Assembly: GCA_025363315.1 (NCBI GenBank)
Contig: JANYED010000042.1
Location: forward strand, 1 to 36,835
DNA: 36,835 nucleotides
Reading direction: 5' to 3'
Source of the DNA: Polaromonas sp.
GTDB lineage: Bacteria; Pseudomonadota; Gammaproteobacteria; Burkholderiales; Burkholderiaceae_C
Positions 16,539 to 25,492 of the stretch are shown piece by piece. The notes beneath the pieces were generated by a model that searched no databases, was not told the origin of the DNA, and saw only the letters and a program-made list of their open reading frames with translations. The position numbers were made by a program, and so were the translations under genes. Each line of letters begins with the position of its first letter. Position 1 is the stretch's first letter.

Positions 16539-17174
16539 TTACCAACGCTTGCCTGCCTGATTTTCAAGCAGGGGTTTCACTTTTTGCGAAATTGCCTCAC
16601 GCGCACGGAATATTCGGGACCGCACCGTGCCGATTGGGCAATTCATGGTTTCGGCTATTTCCTCATAAGTCAGGCCTTCGATTTCGCGCAGGGTAACTGC
16701 CATACGCAAGTCTTCCGGCAGTGCCTCAAGAGCCAAATTGATGATTTGCGCTATTTCTTTACTGGCCAGCACGGCATCCGGTGTTTCAGAACTGGTTAGT
16801 TCGTTCTCAAGGTATGAAGTTTCATCTTCATCATCAGATTTGAAAGAATTTTCGGAAACTGTTGGATTACGCTTTAAATCCATCAAGGCTTTTTTGGCTG
16901 TGTTGATAGCAATCCGGTAAAGCCAGGTGTAAAACTGTGCCTCACCGCGAAATTGCGCCAGCGCCCGATACGCGCGAATGAAGGTTTCCTGCGCAATGTC
17001 TTCGACCAGGTCCACATCCCGAACCATTCGCCCAATCAGCCGCTGAATACGTCGCTGGTATTTGATAACCAGCAGCTCAAATGCTTTTTGATCTCCGGCA
17101 ACCGTGCGTTCAACCAGCAGGGTGTCGCTGTCAATAGGCTTTTCGCCTGGGGGTTGGGCTGATTCTTCGGTCAT
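16539..17174 (-). CDS. rpoE: RNA polymerase sigma factor RpoE (AlgU)
   Basis: This extracytoplasmic-function sigma factor has 211 residues. Region 2 contains YQRRIQRLIGRMVRD and DIAQETFIRAYRAL, then FYTWLYRIAINTAKKAL. Region 4 contains LREIEGLTYEEIAETMNCPI followed by GTVRSRIFRAREAI, a helix-turn-helix. An acidic, serine-rich linker (KSDDEDETSYLENE) joins the two and is longer than in E. coli RpoE. Its ATG overlaps the stop of the small membrane protein gene by four bases. The operon therefore probably extends upstream to fabF or has an internal promoter; no sigma-E-like promoter was seen upstream. Confidence 0.96.
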   Translation of the reverse strand: MTEESAQPPGEKPIDSDTLLVERTVAGDQKAFELLVIKYQRRIQRLIGRMVRDVDLVEDIAQETFIRAYRALAQFRGEAQFYTWLYRIAINTAKKALMDLKRNPTVSENSFKSDDEDETSYLENELTSSETPDAVLASKEIAQIINLALEALPEDLRMAVTLREIEGLTYEEIAETMNCPIGTVRSRIFRAREAISQKVKPLLENQAGKRW

Positions 17175-17632
17175 GCCAGCCCGCTACCACTGTTTGGTTG
17201 GCGGCGCGGCGAGTACAAAGCCCGACGCAAATCAAGCCAGCGCTCAGGGAATGCACGCTGCTCAGCCCAGAGCCACAAGCCGACATGGGCCGGATTGTCG
17301 AGACGAAGCAACATCAGCGACTGAAAATCAAAGGCCACTGACACGTCGTGTCCTGTGGAGCCCGCCTGATAGCCTTGGCTTTCCCAGCACCAGCTCTGGC
17401 CGTCCCAGGCCAGCTGGCCGATGGCCGAGTTGGTCCAGCCCGCCCACATCGCCGCAGCCGCCAAAACCAGCGTAGCCAATCCAAGACCTTGCCGCCAGCC
17501 CGTTGCCTGGCTGGTAGCCACCCAAAACGCCACCACCAAAAGGCCAACAAGCCAGAGCCCCATCAACAGCTGCACTTGAAAACGCGAACGTCCTAGCGGG
17601 TAGACAACCGGCGGAGCGTTATGTTTGCTCAA
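17171..17632 (-). CDS. Small inner-membrane protein between fabF and rpoE
   Basis: From a TTG at 17632 the protein has 153 residues and starts MSKHNAPPVVYPLGRSRFQ. Two adjacent hydrophobic helices (about residues 22-40 and 46-65) form a hairpin. A soluble part follows with QLAWDGQSWCWESQG and LLRLDNPAHVGLWLWAEQRA. The layout of a helical hairpin, then a W-DG-W sheet-like domain, resembles the YgfX/CptA family, but I cannot confirm this. The frame stays open upstream into fabF to 17779, but that overlap is not coding-like. The start is uncertain because no ribosome binding site is seen. The stop overlaps the rpoE start by four bases, so coupling to sigma-E is likely. Confidence 0.7.
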   Translation of the reverse strand: MSKHNAPPVVYPLGRSRFQVQLLMGLWLVGLLVVAFWVATSQATGWRQGLGLATLVLAAAAMWAGWTNSAIGQLAWDGQSWCWESQGYQAGSTGHDVSVAFDFQSLMLLRLDNPAHVGLWLWAEQRAFPERWLDLRRALYSPRRQPNSGSGLA

Positions 17633-17664
17633 AAGGAAACTGCGGTTAAATAAATCGTGTGGAC

Positions 17665-18909
17665 TCAAGCACGCTTGAAAATCAGCGTGCCATTGGTACC
17701 ACCAAAACCAAAATTGTTTTTTACTGCAACATCTATGCGCGCATCGCGAGCGGTGTTGGCGCAAAAGTCCAAATCGCACTCTGCATCTTGGTTAACAATA
17801 TTGATAGTGGGTGGAATTTTTTGGTGATGCAACGCCAGTACTGTGTAGACAGACTCAATGCCGCCGGCACCGCCCAGCAAATGCCCGGTCATGGACTTGG
17901 TCGAACTGATCACCATGCTAGACGCGTGCGCACCAAAAGCGGCTTTGATCGCTTTGGTTTCGTTGATGTCGCCCAACGGGGTGGACGTGCCGTGCGCGTT
18001 AAGGTACTGAACCGCATCGGCATTAAGCCCCGCATTACGCAGTGCGCCCAGCATGGCCCGCTTTGGACCGTCCATACTGGGGGCGGTGATATGCCCGGCA
18101 TCGGCGCTCATGCCAAACCCCGCCAGCTCAGCGTAAATCTTGGCGCCACGGGCTTTGGCATGTTCGTATTCTTCCAGCACCATCATGCCCGCGCCTTCGC
18201 CCAATACAAAACCATCCCGGTCTTTGTCCCATGGGCGGCTGGCGGTTTTGGGGTCGTCATTTCGGGTCGACAGTGCCCGCATTGCCGCAAAGCCGCCGAT
18301 GCCTAACGGCGATACGGTAGCTTCAGAGCCGCCTGCAACCATGACATCAGCGTCGCCATATTCGATCATCCTGCCCGCGTCGCCAATGCAGTGCAGGCCG
18401 GTGGTGCAGGCAGTAACGATGGCGATGTTGGGACCTTTGAAGCCGAACTTCATCGACACGTGACCCGCAATCATGTTGATGATGGAGCCGGGAACGAAAA
18501 ACGGGGTGATCCGGCGCGGGCCCCGGTTGGTCAGTTCTGCGTGGGTGTCTTCGATCAGCGGCAGGCCGCCAATGCCCGAACCAATCACACAGCCGACGCG
18601 TACCGCATCTTCTTCGAGCAATGCATCGCCTGTTTTCAGGCCACTGTCGGCCACGGCCTGACATGCTGCGGCCAAACCGTAATGGATGAAAGTGTCCATA
18701 TGACGGGCTTCTTTTTCAGCCATGTAGTCACTGATCTGGAAGCCTCTGACTTCCCCTGCGATCCTGCAGGCAAAGTTGGTGGCGTCAAATTTGGTGATCA
18801 GATCAATGCCCGACTGTCCGGCCAGCAAGTTGGTCCAGTTTTCAGCAACCGTGTTTCCAACCGGGCTGATACAGCCCAAGCCAGTCACGACAACGCGGCG
18901 ACGATTCAT
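17665..18909 (-). CDS. fabF: Beta-ketoacyl-ACP synthase II
   Basis: FabF condenses malonyl-ACP with acyl-ACP in fatty-acid elongation. From the ATG at 18909, preceded by TTGAGG, the protein has 414 residues and starts [18 protein letters not shown]. The catalytic cysteine lies in [15 protein letters not shown], near residue 163. The two histidines are in [11 protein letters not shown] and [13 protein letters not shown]. The motif ACTTGLHCI differs from the common ACATGAHAI, a small variation. An upstream start at 18945 would include the ribosome binding site and is rejected. It follows acpP after a hairpin. Confidence 0.96.
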   Translation of the reverse strand: MNRRRVVVTGLGCISPVGNTVAENWTNLLAGQSGIDLITKFDATNFACRIAGEVRGFQISDYMAEKEARHMDTFIHYGLAAACQAVADSGLKTGDALLEEDAVRVGCVIGSGIGGLPLIEDTHAELTNRGPRRITPFFVPGSIINMIAGHVSMKFGFKGPNIAIVTACTTGLHCIGDAGRMIEYGDADVMVAGGSEATVSPLGIGGFAAMRALSTRNDDPKTASRPWDKDRDGFVLGEGAGMMVLEEYEHAKARGAKIYAELAGFGMSADAGHITAPSMDGPKRAMLGALRNAGLNADAVQYLNAHGTSTPLGDINETKAIKAAFGAHASSMVISSTKSMTGHLLGGAGGIESVYTVLALHHQKIPPTINIVNQDAECDLDFCANTARDARIDVAVKNNFGFGGTNGTLIFKRA

Positions 18910-18943
18910 TTGCACATCCTCAAAGTACCTCTGAAAAGATTGC

Positions 18944-18968
18944 AAAAAAGCCCCAAACGGGGCTTTTT
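18944..18968 (-). terminator. Hairpin between acpP and fabF
   Basis: AAAAAAGCCCC and GGGGCTTTTT form a 10-base-pair stem with an AAAC loop, T-rich on both strands. It could partly terminate transcription after acpP, which would allow acpP to be expressed above fabF, as is usual. Confidence 0.75.
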
Positions 18969-18991
18969 AAAAGAGACAGGAAACAGCAGTT

Positions 18992-19288
<297 letters not shown>

Positions 19289-19350
19289 CTAAGCTCTGGG
19301 CTGGACGAATAAAAGCCAGCGCCAGTGTAAAGTGTTTTGCGACTTTGAAA

Positions 19351-20097
19351 TTACATGTACATGCCGCCGTTAACGTGAATTTCCTGACCCGTGATGTAAG
19401 CCGCTTGAGGGCTGGCAACAAAAGCCACCGTGTGTGCAATGTCTTGTGGCTTACCCAAATGGCCTAGCGGAATCTGCGCAAGCAATGCTTTTTGCTGCTC
19501 TTCGCTCAAGCTGGCCGTCATGTCGGTTTCAATAAACCCCGGGGCAATGCAATTAACGGTGATATTGCGCGAGCCGAGCTCGCGCGCCAGCGCACGGGTC
19601 ATGCCGGCGACGCCTGCCTTGGCAGCGGCGTAATTTGACTGCCCGGCATTGCCTGCGCTGCCTACCACTGACGTGATGTTGATGATGCGGCCATAACGCT
19701 GCTTCATCATGCATCGCATCACCGCGCGGCTCATGCGGAATACGGCTTTCAAATTGGTGTCCATCACGGCGTCCCAGTCGTCATCTTTAAGGCGCATAGC
19801 CAGCATGTCCCGGGTGATTCCGGCGTTGTTGACCAGCACGTGCAAGCCGCCCCGCTCCTTGACAATCGCGTCAATCAGCGCCTCGGCAGCTGGAGCATCG
19901 TTGACGTTTAAATTTTTGCCTGCACAGCCCGGGTAAGCAGCCAGTGCATGGGTGATTTTGGCGGCGCCCTGGTCAGTGGTGGCTGTCCCAATCACCGTCA
20001 AGCCTTTTTTGGCGAGCTCCAGCGCAATGGCGGCGCCGATACCGCGCGATGCGCCGGTGACCAGCGCGACCTGGCCCTCAAACTTGATATCACTCAT
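19351..20097 (-). CDS. fabG: 3-oxoacyl-[acyl-carrier-protein] reductase
   Basis: FabG is an NADPH-dependent short-chain dehydrogenase that reduces beta-ketoacyl-ACP. The protein has 248 residues. TGASRGIG at 14-21 binds the cofactor. NNAG is at 90-93, and the catalytic triad is S143, Y156 and K160 (YAAAK). It ends with the usual HVNGGMYM. The ATG at 20097 overlaps the fabD stop by four bases. The enzyme is cytoplasmic, and its neighbours are all fatty-acid synthesis genes. Confidence 0.97.
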   Translation of the reverse strand: MSDIKFEGQVALVTGASRGIGAAIALELAKKGLTVIGTATTDQGAAKITHALAAYPGCAGKNLNVNDAPAAEALIDAIVKERGGLHVLVNNAGITRDMLAMRLKDDDWDAVMDTNLKAVFRMSRAVMRCMMKQRYGRIINITSVVGSAGNAGQSNYAAAKAGVAGMTRALARELGSRNITVNCIAPGFIETDMTASLSEEQQKALLAQIPLGHLGKPQDIAHTVAFVASPQAAYITGQEIHVNGGMYM

Positions 20098-21053
20098 ATC
20101 AGCAATTCTTTCACTTGAGTCATTGAAGAAGGGTCAAACAGCGGCGCTCCTGTCAAGTCCACATCAATGCGCTTGGCCAAACCAGCCAGCACTTTGCCGG
20201 GACCGCATTCGACGACATGGCTGACACCACGCGCTTTGATGGCCAGCATACTTTCGACCCATCGCACAGCGCCAAATGCCTGCCGATACAAAGCATCCCG
20301 GATGCGCGGTACGTCGGTTTCAATGGCCACATCAATGTTGTTGATGAGCGGAATCAGCATCGGCGCGAAAGAGGTTTGCGCCAGTTTTTCTTGAAGTCTA
20401 TCGGCAGCCGGCTTCATCAAGCTGCAGTGAAAGGGTGCAGAAACCTGTAACAGCAGCGCGCGCTTGGCGCCTTCGGCCTTGAGAATTTCGCAGGCCTTGT
20501 CAACTGCAGCCTTGCTGCCTGCAATCACGGTTTGCATCGGGTCGTTGAAGTTAACGGCCTCGACAACTTCGCCGTGCTGGAGGTCAAATTCGGCTGTAGC
20601 CCCCGTTATTCGGGCGCAAGCAGCTATAATTTTAGTAGCATTTAAACCCAGGATGGCAGCCATCGCGCCAGTACCCGCCGGCACGGCATCTTGCATTGCT
20701 TGGGCTCTGAAGCGCACCAACGGCGCAGCCTGAGTCAACGTGAGCGCGCCGCTGGCGACCAAAGCGGCATATTCGCCCAAAGAGTGTCCAGCTACGCAAG
20801 CGGGCGCTATGCCCACCTCAGACATCCATACCCGGTAAGCCGCAACGCCCGCCACCAACATGACAGGCTGGGTGTTGGTGGTCAGCGCCAGGTCTTCTTT
20901 GGAGCCCTCTTTGATCAATCTGCCGAGGTCTTGGCCCAGGGCGCTGGACGCTTCTTCAAGTGTTTGCAGCACCGAGAAGTGGTCGCCCCATGCGTCCAGC
21001 ATGCCAACAGACTGCGAACCCTGACCGGGAAAAACAAAGGCAAATGGTTTCAA
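20094..21053 (-). CDS. fabD: Malonyl-CoA:ACP transacylase
   Basis: FabD moves malonyl from CoA to ACP. From a TTG at 21053, with GGAG at 21060-21063 six bases upstream, the protein has 319 residues and starts MKPFAFVFPGQGSQSVGM. S91 in AGHSLGEYAAL is the nucleophile and H209 in APFHCSLMKPA its partner. Compared with my memory of E. coli FabD, there are about eight or nine extra residues between AAILGL and GEVVEAVNFN. This segment (about 138-155) is encoded by a copy of the palindromic repeat. The frame is open up to 21098, but the upstream part overlaps the previous stop and ribosome binding site. Confidence 0.93.
   Translation of the reverse strand: MKPFAFVFPGQGSQSVGMLDAWGDHFSVLQTLEEASSALGQDLGRLIKEGSKEDLALTTNTQPVMLVAGVAAYRVWMSEVGIAPACVAGHSLGEYAALVASGALTLTQAAPLVRFRAQAMQDAVPAGTGAMAAILGLNATKIIAACARITGATAEFDLQHGEVVEAVNFNDPMQTVIAGSKAAVDKACEILKAEGAKRALLLQVSAPFHCSLMKPAADRLQEKLAQTSFAPMLIPLINNIDVAIETDVPRIRDALYRQAFGAVRWVESMLAIKARGVSHVVECGPGKVLAGLAKRIDVDLTGAPLFDPSSMTQVKELLI
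20592..20648 (-). repeat. Palindromic repeat copy G, inserted in fabD
   Basis: On minus, TGCTACTAAAATTATAGCTG continues CTTGCGCCCGAATAACGGGG and GCTACAGCC. The core is GCTGCTTGCGCCCG as in the intergenic copies. Here fabD reads the GCTGCTTGCGCCC strand, opposite to the four other coding copies. It gives ATKIIAACARITGATA. The reading frame is kept. Confidence 0.8.
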
Positions 21054-21066
21054 CGACAACTCCAAG

Positions 21067-21657
21067 TTAACGAAAGCGCCTCGACGCCATCTCACCAAAT
21101 TTTATAAAAATGAAACACAACGCAAAAATTGACAGCCATGGATCGAGCAGATAGTCCCACAGGTTGGTCGATTCCATCAAACCAAAGCTCCAGGCCAGCA
21201 AGGCCAGTGCAACAAGCGCTGGAATCACCCGCAAACCTCTGACCCAGCAAACAGCGCAAAGCACCAGCAAAACCAGCAGCATGCCCCACGAGCCCCAGCC
21301 TGGGCGGTAAGCGTCCCAGTCGCTCCAGCCCAGAGCAAGGGGGTAAAGAAACAGCGCTGCTGCCGAAACCACTGCCATGACCGCCATCTGCTCTTGCCTG
21401 GCGATGTCGCGCCAGCCCAGCACCGCGTGGCCAACGCGCCACGCGGCCAACGTGACCAACGTGATGCTCAGGTCTGATGTCACGCCCCTGACGTAGGCGA
21501 CGAAGGGTATGTTCGCCTCGCCCAACGGAATCCACAGCAGTGCAAAACCAAGCCAGGCAATCACTTTGGCCAAGACCCCACGCCGAGCGCTGAGCACACT
21601 CAACGGCACCGCACAAAGCACAAGGCTGATGCCCAGCAGGGCAAATGCGTCAGTCAA
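21067..21657 (-). CDS. Polytopic membrane protein between the BNR protein and fabD
   Basis: From a TTG at 21657, which overlaps the stop of the BNR gene by eight bases, the protein has 196 residues and about six hydrophobic helices. It starts MTDAFALLGISLVLCAVPLS and includes GEANIPFVAYVRGVTSDLSI, a polar loop with conserved-looking residues, and WSDWDAYRPGWGSWG. I recognise no family. The overlap with the BNR gene and the 13-base gap to fabD show that it is translated within the fab operon. The frame is open to 21855, but that overlap is read in the BNR gene. It may form a pair with the BNR protein, such as a membrane partner. No function is claimed. Confidence 0.75.
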   Translation of the reverse strand: MTDAFALLGISLVLCAVPLSVLSARRGVLAKVIAWLGFALLWIPLGEANIPFVAYVRGVTSDLSITLVTLAAWRVGHAVLGWRDIARQEQMAVMAVVSAAALFLYPLALGWSDWDAYRPGWGSWGMLLVLLVLCAVCWVRGLRVIPALVALALLAWSFGLMESTNLWDYLLDPWLSIFALCFIFIKFGEMASRRFR

Positions 21658-22933
21658 GTGCCGCCCCAAGTCGAACGTATTTGATGCGGCTGCGGTGCCA
21701 GGTATAAACCATGTGCACCATGCCATCGTGCGTCTGCAGCAAAAAAGGGTACGAAAATTCTTGTGTGCATTTAGTTGGTCCGCACAACTGCCGTGCCGCA
21801 CTGGCCACATAGGCCTGAATGTCGGTATCGCTGACGCCTTGAGCTTTGAGTTCACGGGTCAGCAAAGCGGCGTGCTGAGCGATGGACAGACCCGCTGGTG
21901 GCGGCCCATCAAAACCCTCAACAAACAACGGTTTGGCGGCATCAAAACTGCCAGCATTGTTCGCCTTGACCAGCGCCAGCGCCTGCCGACCAGTGGCCGT
22001 TGGGTTTAACGCGAGCCAGCTGCCACCACTGCTGCTGACCAAGCCGGCGAGGGCTGAATCTGGATTAAGCAAATTGGTGGCGCTGGCTTGAGCCCAGGTT
22101 TTGCCTGAGTCTGCCGTGCTGGACGTTACAACTTTGCCGCCCTGCCCGGCACGCATATAGGCCGTCGCCTCAAGCAAGCTTGTCACCAGCACAACGGGCT
22201 GCAAGCTGGTGCGGCTGCCGGGGATGCGCGTTTTATCAATCACCTGCCCATGAGAGTTGAGGTGCAAAACCTCGGCAAACTTGGTAATGAATTCGTGATA
22301 AACGGGCAAACTGACAGACCCGTCGGCCATCGCCACTGGAGAGCTTTTGGCCAGTGTGCTGATGTTTAAAAATGGTGAAGTGACCAAACGCTTGGGGGTG
22401 CTCCAGGTTGCGCCTTCATCCACCGAGCGCGCCCAGGTAATCGCACCACCCGCCCAGCCGCCGAGCGATACATTCACGATCCACAAATGGAGCGAGCCAT
22501 CAGGCGCACGTGCGATCACCGGGTTGCCGATTTTTTTGATGTAGCGCCACATGCCGCGCTCAAGCTGGGCACGGTTGAACAAGGTCGTCTCGGCATCCCA
22601 GCGTTGCTTGCTCAGGTTCATGACGGCGGTTTGCACGGTGACATCTCCCGCACCTTCCCGTGAACCCGAGAACCATACCGCCCGCAAACTGCCATCTTTC
22701 AGTTCAACGGCAGAAGGCGCGTGCACGGCCTGACCGGAATTGCTGGAGACGAATTGCGTTTCAAACTTCAGCGTTGAGCCAGAACCAACTGATTGAACTG
22801 GCGCAGCAGGAGTCTTGGGTTGCGCCAAAACAAACGTCGAATCTGGCGCGCGTTGAAAGGTTTTGTAGCCCGCCGCCGCAAAAGCGATAAACATCAAAGC
22901 CGCAAAGAGAAGGCTGCGGTGGTGCGCTTTCAT
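21650..22933 (-). CDS. BNR/Asp-box (sialidase-fold) protein, membrane-anchored
   Basis: From the ATG at 22933 the protein has 427 residues. A hydrophobic segment (about 7-22, LLFAALMFIAFAAAGY) anchors or exports it. The rest should be a beta-propeller: two Asp boxes are visible, SVDEGATW at 170-177 and TADSGKTW at 273-280, with further weaker repeats (APDGSLHLWIV, MADGSVSLPVYHEF). This is the layout of the BNR_2/exo-sialidase-like family, but no complete set of sialidase catalytic residues can be asserted. The C-terminal part carries a cysteine pair (LCGPTKC). The gene lies 10 bases after fabH and overlaps the next gene. Its position inside a fatty-acid operon is unusual. Confidence 0.8.
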   Translation of the reverse strand: MKAHHRSLLFAALMFIAFAAAGYKTFQRAPDSTFVLAQPKTPAAPVQSVGSGSTLKFETQFVSSNSGQAVHAPSAVELKDGSLRAVWFSGSREGAGDVTVQTAVMNLSKQRWDAETTLFNRAQLERGMWRYIKKIGNPVIARAPDGSLHLWIVNVSLGGWAGGAITWARSVDEGATWSTPKRLVTSPFLNISTLAKSSPVAMADGSVSLPVYHEFITKFAEVLHLNSHGQVIDKTRIPGSRTSLQPVVLVTSLLEATAYMRAGQGGKVVTSSTADSGKTWAQASATNLLNPDSALAGLVSSSGGSWLALNPTATGRQALALVKANNAGSFDAAKPLFVEGFDGPPPAGLSIAQHAALLTRELKAQGVSDTDIQAYVASAARQLCGPTKCTQEFSYPFLLQTHDGMVHMVYTWHRSRIKYVRLGAALD

Positions 22934-22943
22934 AGAAAGGGTC

Positions 22944-23921
22944 TCAATAATTGAGAAGCACAGCGCCCCAGGTGAACCCACCGCCCACGCCCTCTAACAT
23001 CAACGTGTCACCTTTTTTGATTTTGCCAATGCGCACCGACGCATCGAGCGCGAGTGGAATCGATGCAGCTGAGGTATTGCCGTGCTGATCGACCGTCACA
23101 ATGAGTTTTTCAAGCGGCAGTTTTAGCTTTTTAGCCGTGCTTTGCATGATGCGAATGTTGGCCTGGTGCGGAATTAACCAGTCAATGTCAGACTCTTGCA
23201 GGTTGGCCTTGGCCAGCGCAGCCCGCGCGGAGCTTTCAAGCACGCCCACCGCCAGTTTGAACACGGCCTGGCCATCCATTTTGAGCAGCGCATCGCCCAA
23301 AACTTTGCCGCCCGACACATTGCCCGGTACGCACAAAATACCCACGTGTTTGCCGTCGGCATGCAAGTCGCTGGCCAAAATGCCCGGCGTGCTTGACGCT
23401 TCCAGCACCACTGCACCTGCGCCGTCACCAAACAGCACGCAAGTGGTGCGGTCTGAAAAATCAAGAATGCGCGAAAAGACCTCTGCGCCAATGACCAGTG
23501 CTTTGCTGGCCGCGCCGGTTTTGATCATGGCGTCAGCGACTGTCAGCGCATAAACAAAGCCGCTGCAAACCGCCTGAATGTCAAACGCCGGGCAACCCGC
23601 GATGCCCAGTTTGTTTTGCAAAATGCAAGCGGCTGACGGAAACACCATGTCCGGCGTTGACGTGGCGACGATGATGAGGTCAATTTGACCGGCCTGCAGC
23701 CCAGCGGCTTGAAGCGCGTTTTTGGCAGCCTCAACGCCCAGGTCGCTGCAGGACATGTCAGGCGCCGCAAAGTGCCGGGCATGAATGCCGGTGCGTGAAA
23801 CTATCCATTCGTCCGAGGTTTGAATGCCCGTCGCAGCCAGTCGGGCCGCCAGGTCTGCGTTGGTCAACCGTTCAGGGGGCAGATAACTGCCGGTTCCGGT
23901 AATGCGTGAAAAAGGTGCCAT
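22944..23921 (-). CDS. fabH: Beta-ketoacyl-ACP synthase III
   Basis: FabH starts fatty-acid synthesis by condensing acetyl-CoA with malonyl-ACP. From the ATG at 23921 the protein has 325 residues. The catalytic triad is C119 in IQAVCSGF, the histidine in PHQANIRI and the asparagine in [21 protein letters not shown] at the N-terminus and [15 protein letters not shown] at the C-terminus are typical. A TTG three bases upstream is a less likely start. It lies 29 bases after plsX, as usual, but its usual downstream neighbour fabD is displaced by two genes. Confidence 0.97.
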   Translation of the reverse strand: MAPFSRITGTGSYLPPERLTNADLAARLAATGIQTSDEWIVSRTGIHARHFAAPDMSCSDLGVEAAKNALQAAGLQAGQIDLIIVATSTPDMVFPSAACILQNKLGIAGCPAFDIQAVCSGFVYALTVADAMIKTGAASKALVIGAEVFSRILDFSDRTTCVLFGDGAGAVVLEASSTPGILASDLHADGKHVGILCVPGNVSGGKVLGDALLKMDGQAVFKLAVGVLESSARAALAKANLQESDIDWLIPHQANIRIMQSTAKKLKLPLEKLIVTVDQHGNTSAASIPLALDASVRIGKIKKGDTLMLEGVGGGFTWGAVLLNY

Positions 23922-23950
23922 CAAAAAACAGTGACGTCAAAAAGATTCAT

Positions 23951-25033
23951 TTAATGTAAAGCGACTGCTTCTTTTGAAATTTGTAGCTTTTGCTCCAGTT
24001 GCGTTGCAACCAGGATAGGAGCCGCGTGGGCGATTCGTTCTTGCACACGCTCCAACAGGCGATTGCTGGCGGCGTCATGAGCCCTGCTCAAAGCTCGCTC
24101 AAAGGCAAACACGTCTGCCGAACCATGGCTTTTGAACACCAAACCCTGTAGTCCCAACAATGCAGCGCCGTTATAGCGCCTGTGATCCATGCGGTTTTTG
24201 AAGGCAATTAGCACCGGATAAGCGACGATGGCAGCAATTTTCGTCAAAATATTGCGTGAAAACTCGACTTTCATGAAGTTGCCAATCATGCTGGCCAAGC
24301 CCTCGCTGGTTTTGAGGGCCACATTGCCGACAAATCCATCGCACACCACGATGTCGGTGGTGCCCTTGAAAATGTCATTGCCTTCGACATTGCCGTAAAA
24401 GTTCAAATCGCCAGAGTTGGCTGCAGATCGCAGCAGTTCACCGGCTTTTTTAATCACTTCACTGCCTTTTATCACCTCTTCACCGATATTGAGCAAGCCC
24501 ACGCTGGGCGATGGGTTGCTTGAGATGGCCGTCACCAGTGCAGACCCCATCACCGCAAATTGAAGCAGATGGTCTTCGGTGCAATCAACGTTGGCTCCAA
24601 GGTCCAGCACCGTGGTGGCACCGCCCTTAGCGTTGGGAAGTTGGGTGGCAATGGCGGGCCGGTCGATACCGTCCATGGTTTTGAGCACGTACCTGGCAAT
24701 CGCCATCAACGCACCGGTATTGCCAGCGGAGACCGCCACTTGGGCCGCGCCGTCTTTGACCTGATTGATAGCCACCCGCATGGAGGAATTTTTTTTACGC
24801 CGCAGGGCAATTTCAATCGAGTCGTCCATGGCGACAACCTCACTGGCGGCAATGATTTGGCAACGTGGATTGGCCTGCAGTTGCGCAAATTGCGGCTGCT
24901 TTTGCAGCACATCAAGTAGGCCAACCAGAGCCAGATGAGCACCATCATGCCCAGCCAAAAAAGCAAGACTGGCCGGGACGGTGATTGCGGGGCCGAAGTC
25001 TCCGCCCATGGCATCAACAGCTATACGGATCAT
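23951..25033 (-). CDS. plsX: Phosphate acyltransferase PlsX
   Basis: PlsX makes acyl-phosphate from acyl-ACP for phospholipid synthesis. The protein has 360 residues and begins [15 protein letters not shown], the family signature. Other typical parts are [17 protein letters not shown] and [20 protein letters not shown] with [12 protein letters not shown]. It lies after rpmF and a terminator-like hairpin and before fabH. It is a peripheral inner-membrane enzyme. Confidence 0.97.
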   Translation of the reverse strand: MIRIAVDAMGGDFGPAITVPASLAFLAGHDGAHLALVGLLDVLQKQPQFAQLQANPRCQIIAASEVVAMDDSIEIALRRKKNSSMRVAINQVKDGAAQVAVSAGNTGALMAIARYVLKTMDGIDRPAIATQLPNAKGGATTVLDLGANVDCTEDHLLQFAVMGSALVTAISSNPSPSVGLLNIGEEVIKGSEVIKKAGELLRSAANSGDLNFYGNVEGNDIFKGTTDIVVCDGFVGNVALKTSEGLASMIGNFMKVEFSRNILTKIAAIVAYPVLIAFKNRMDHRRYNGAALLGLQGLVFKSHGSADVFAFERALSRAHDAASNRLLERVQERIAHAAPILVATQLEQKLQISKEAVALH

Positions 25034-25073
25034 GAGGTGATCGGCATCTGACTTGGTTTGACGCTCAGCAAAA

Positions 25074-25101
25074 GAAAAGCCCGCGAATAAAGCGGGCCTT
25101 C
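25074..25101 (-). terminator. Hairpin after rpmF
   Basis: On minus, GCCCGC pairs with GCGGGC across a TTTATTC loop, followed by TTTTCTTTTGC. It lies about 30 bases past the rpmF stop and 40 bases before plsX. It probably gives partial termination and lowers plsX relative to ribosomal protein L32. Confidence 0.75.
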
Positions 25102-25132
25102 GGGTGTGCTGGGCACGTTGTAAAAGCGATGC

Positions 25133-25315
25133 TTACGCTTCGGCTTTGGTTTTCAGCACTTTTTTGCCGCGGTAAAAGCCGGTGGGGCTGATGTGGTGGC
25201 GCAAATGAACCTCGCCAGTGGTGGACTCCACAGCGATGCCCGGCACGGTCAAGGCGTTGTGTGAACGGTGCATACCGCGCTTGGAAGGTGATTTTTTGTT
25301 CTGTTGAACAGCCAT
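25133..25315 (-). CDS. rpmF: 50S ribosomal protein L32
   Basis: From the ATG at 25315, preceded by AGGAG, the protein has 60 residues. It starts [20 protein letters not shown] and ends [15 protein letters not shown], which is the proteobacterial L32 pattern. The longer frame to 25348 includes the ribosome binding site. The order DUF177-rpmF-plsX-fabH is the common one. Confidence 0.97.
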   Translation of the reverse strand: MAVQQNKKSPSKRGMHRSHNALTVPGIAVESTTGEVHLRHHISPTGFYRGKKVLKTKAEA

Positions 25316-25402
25316 GTTTAGCTCCTGATCGAACAGTGAGATGTTCACTATACGGGTAAAAAGTTGGTAAATTGCACACTCGAGCGGTGTGGGCAGACTT
25401 AT

Positions 25403-25408
25403 ATTATA
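25403..25408 (-). promoter_or_regulatory. Possible -10 box of an rpmF promoter
   Basis: A perfect TATAAT on minus lies about 90 bases upstream of the rpmF start, in the DUF177-rpmF gap. No good -35 box is found at 17 bases, though TTGACC occurs 8 bases upstream. A second weaker box, TATAGT, lies nearer the gene at about 25350. Confidence 0.35.
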
Positions 25409-25492
25409 ACGCGGATGGTCAAGCTTGGGAACACTGCATCGACTGACGCGCTGGCCGACTGATGAACTGGTTTTGCCGAACTACTTGCCGAA

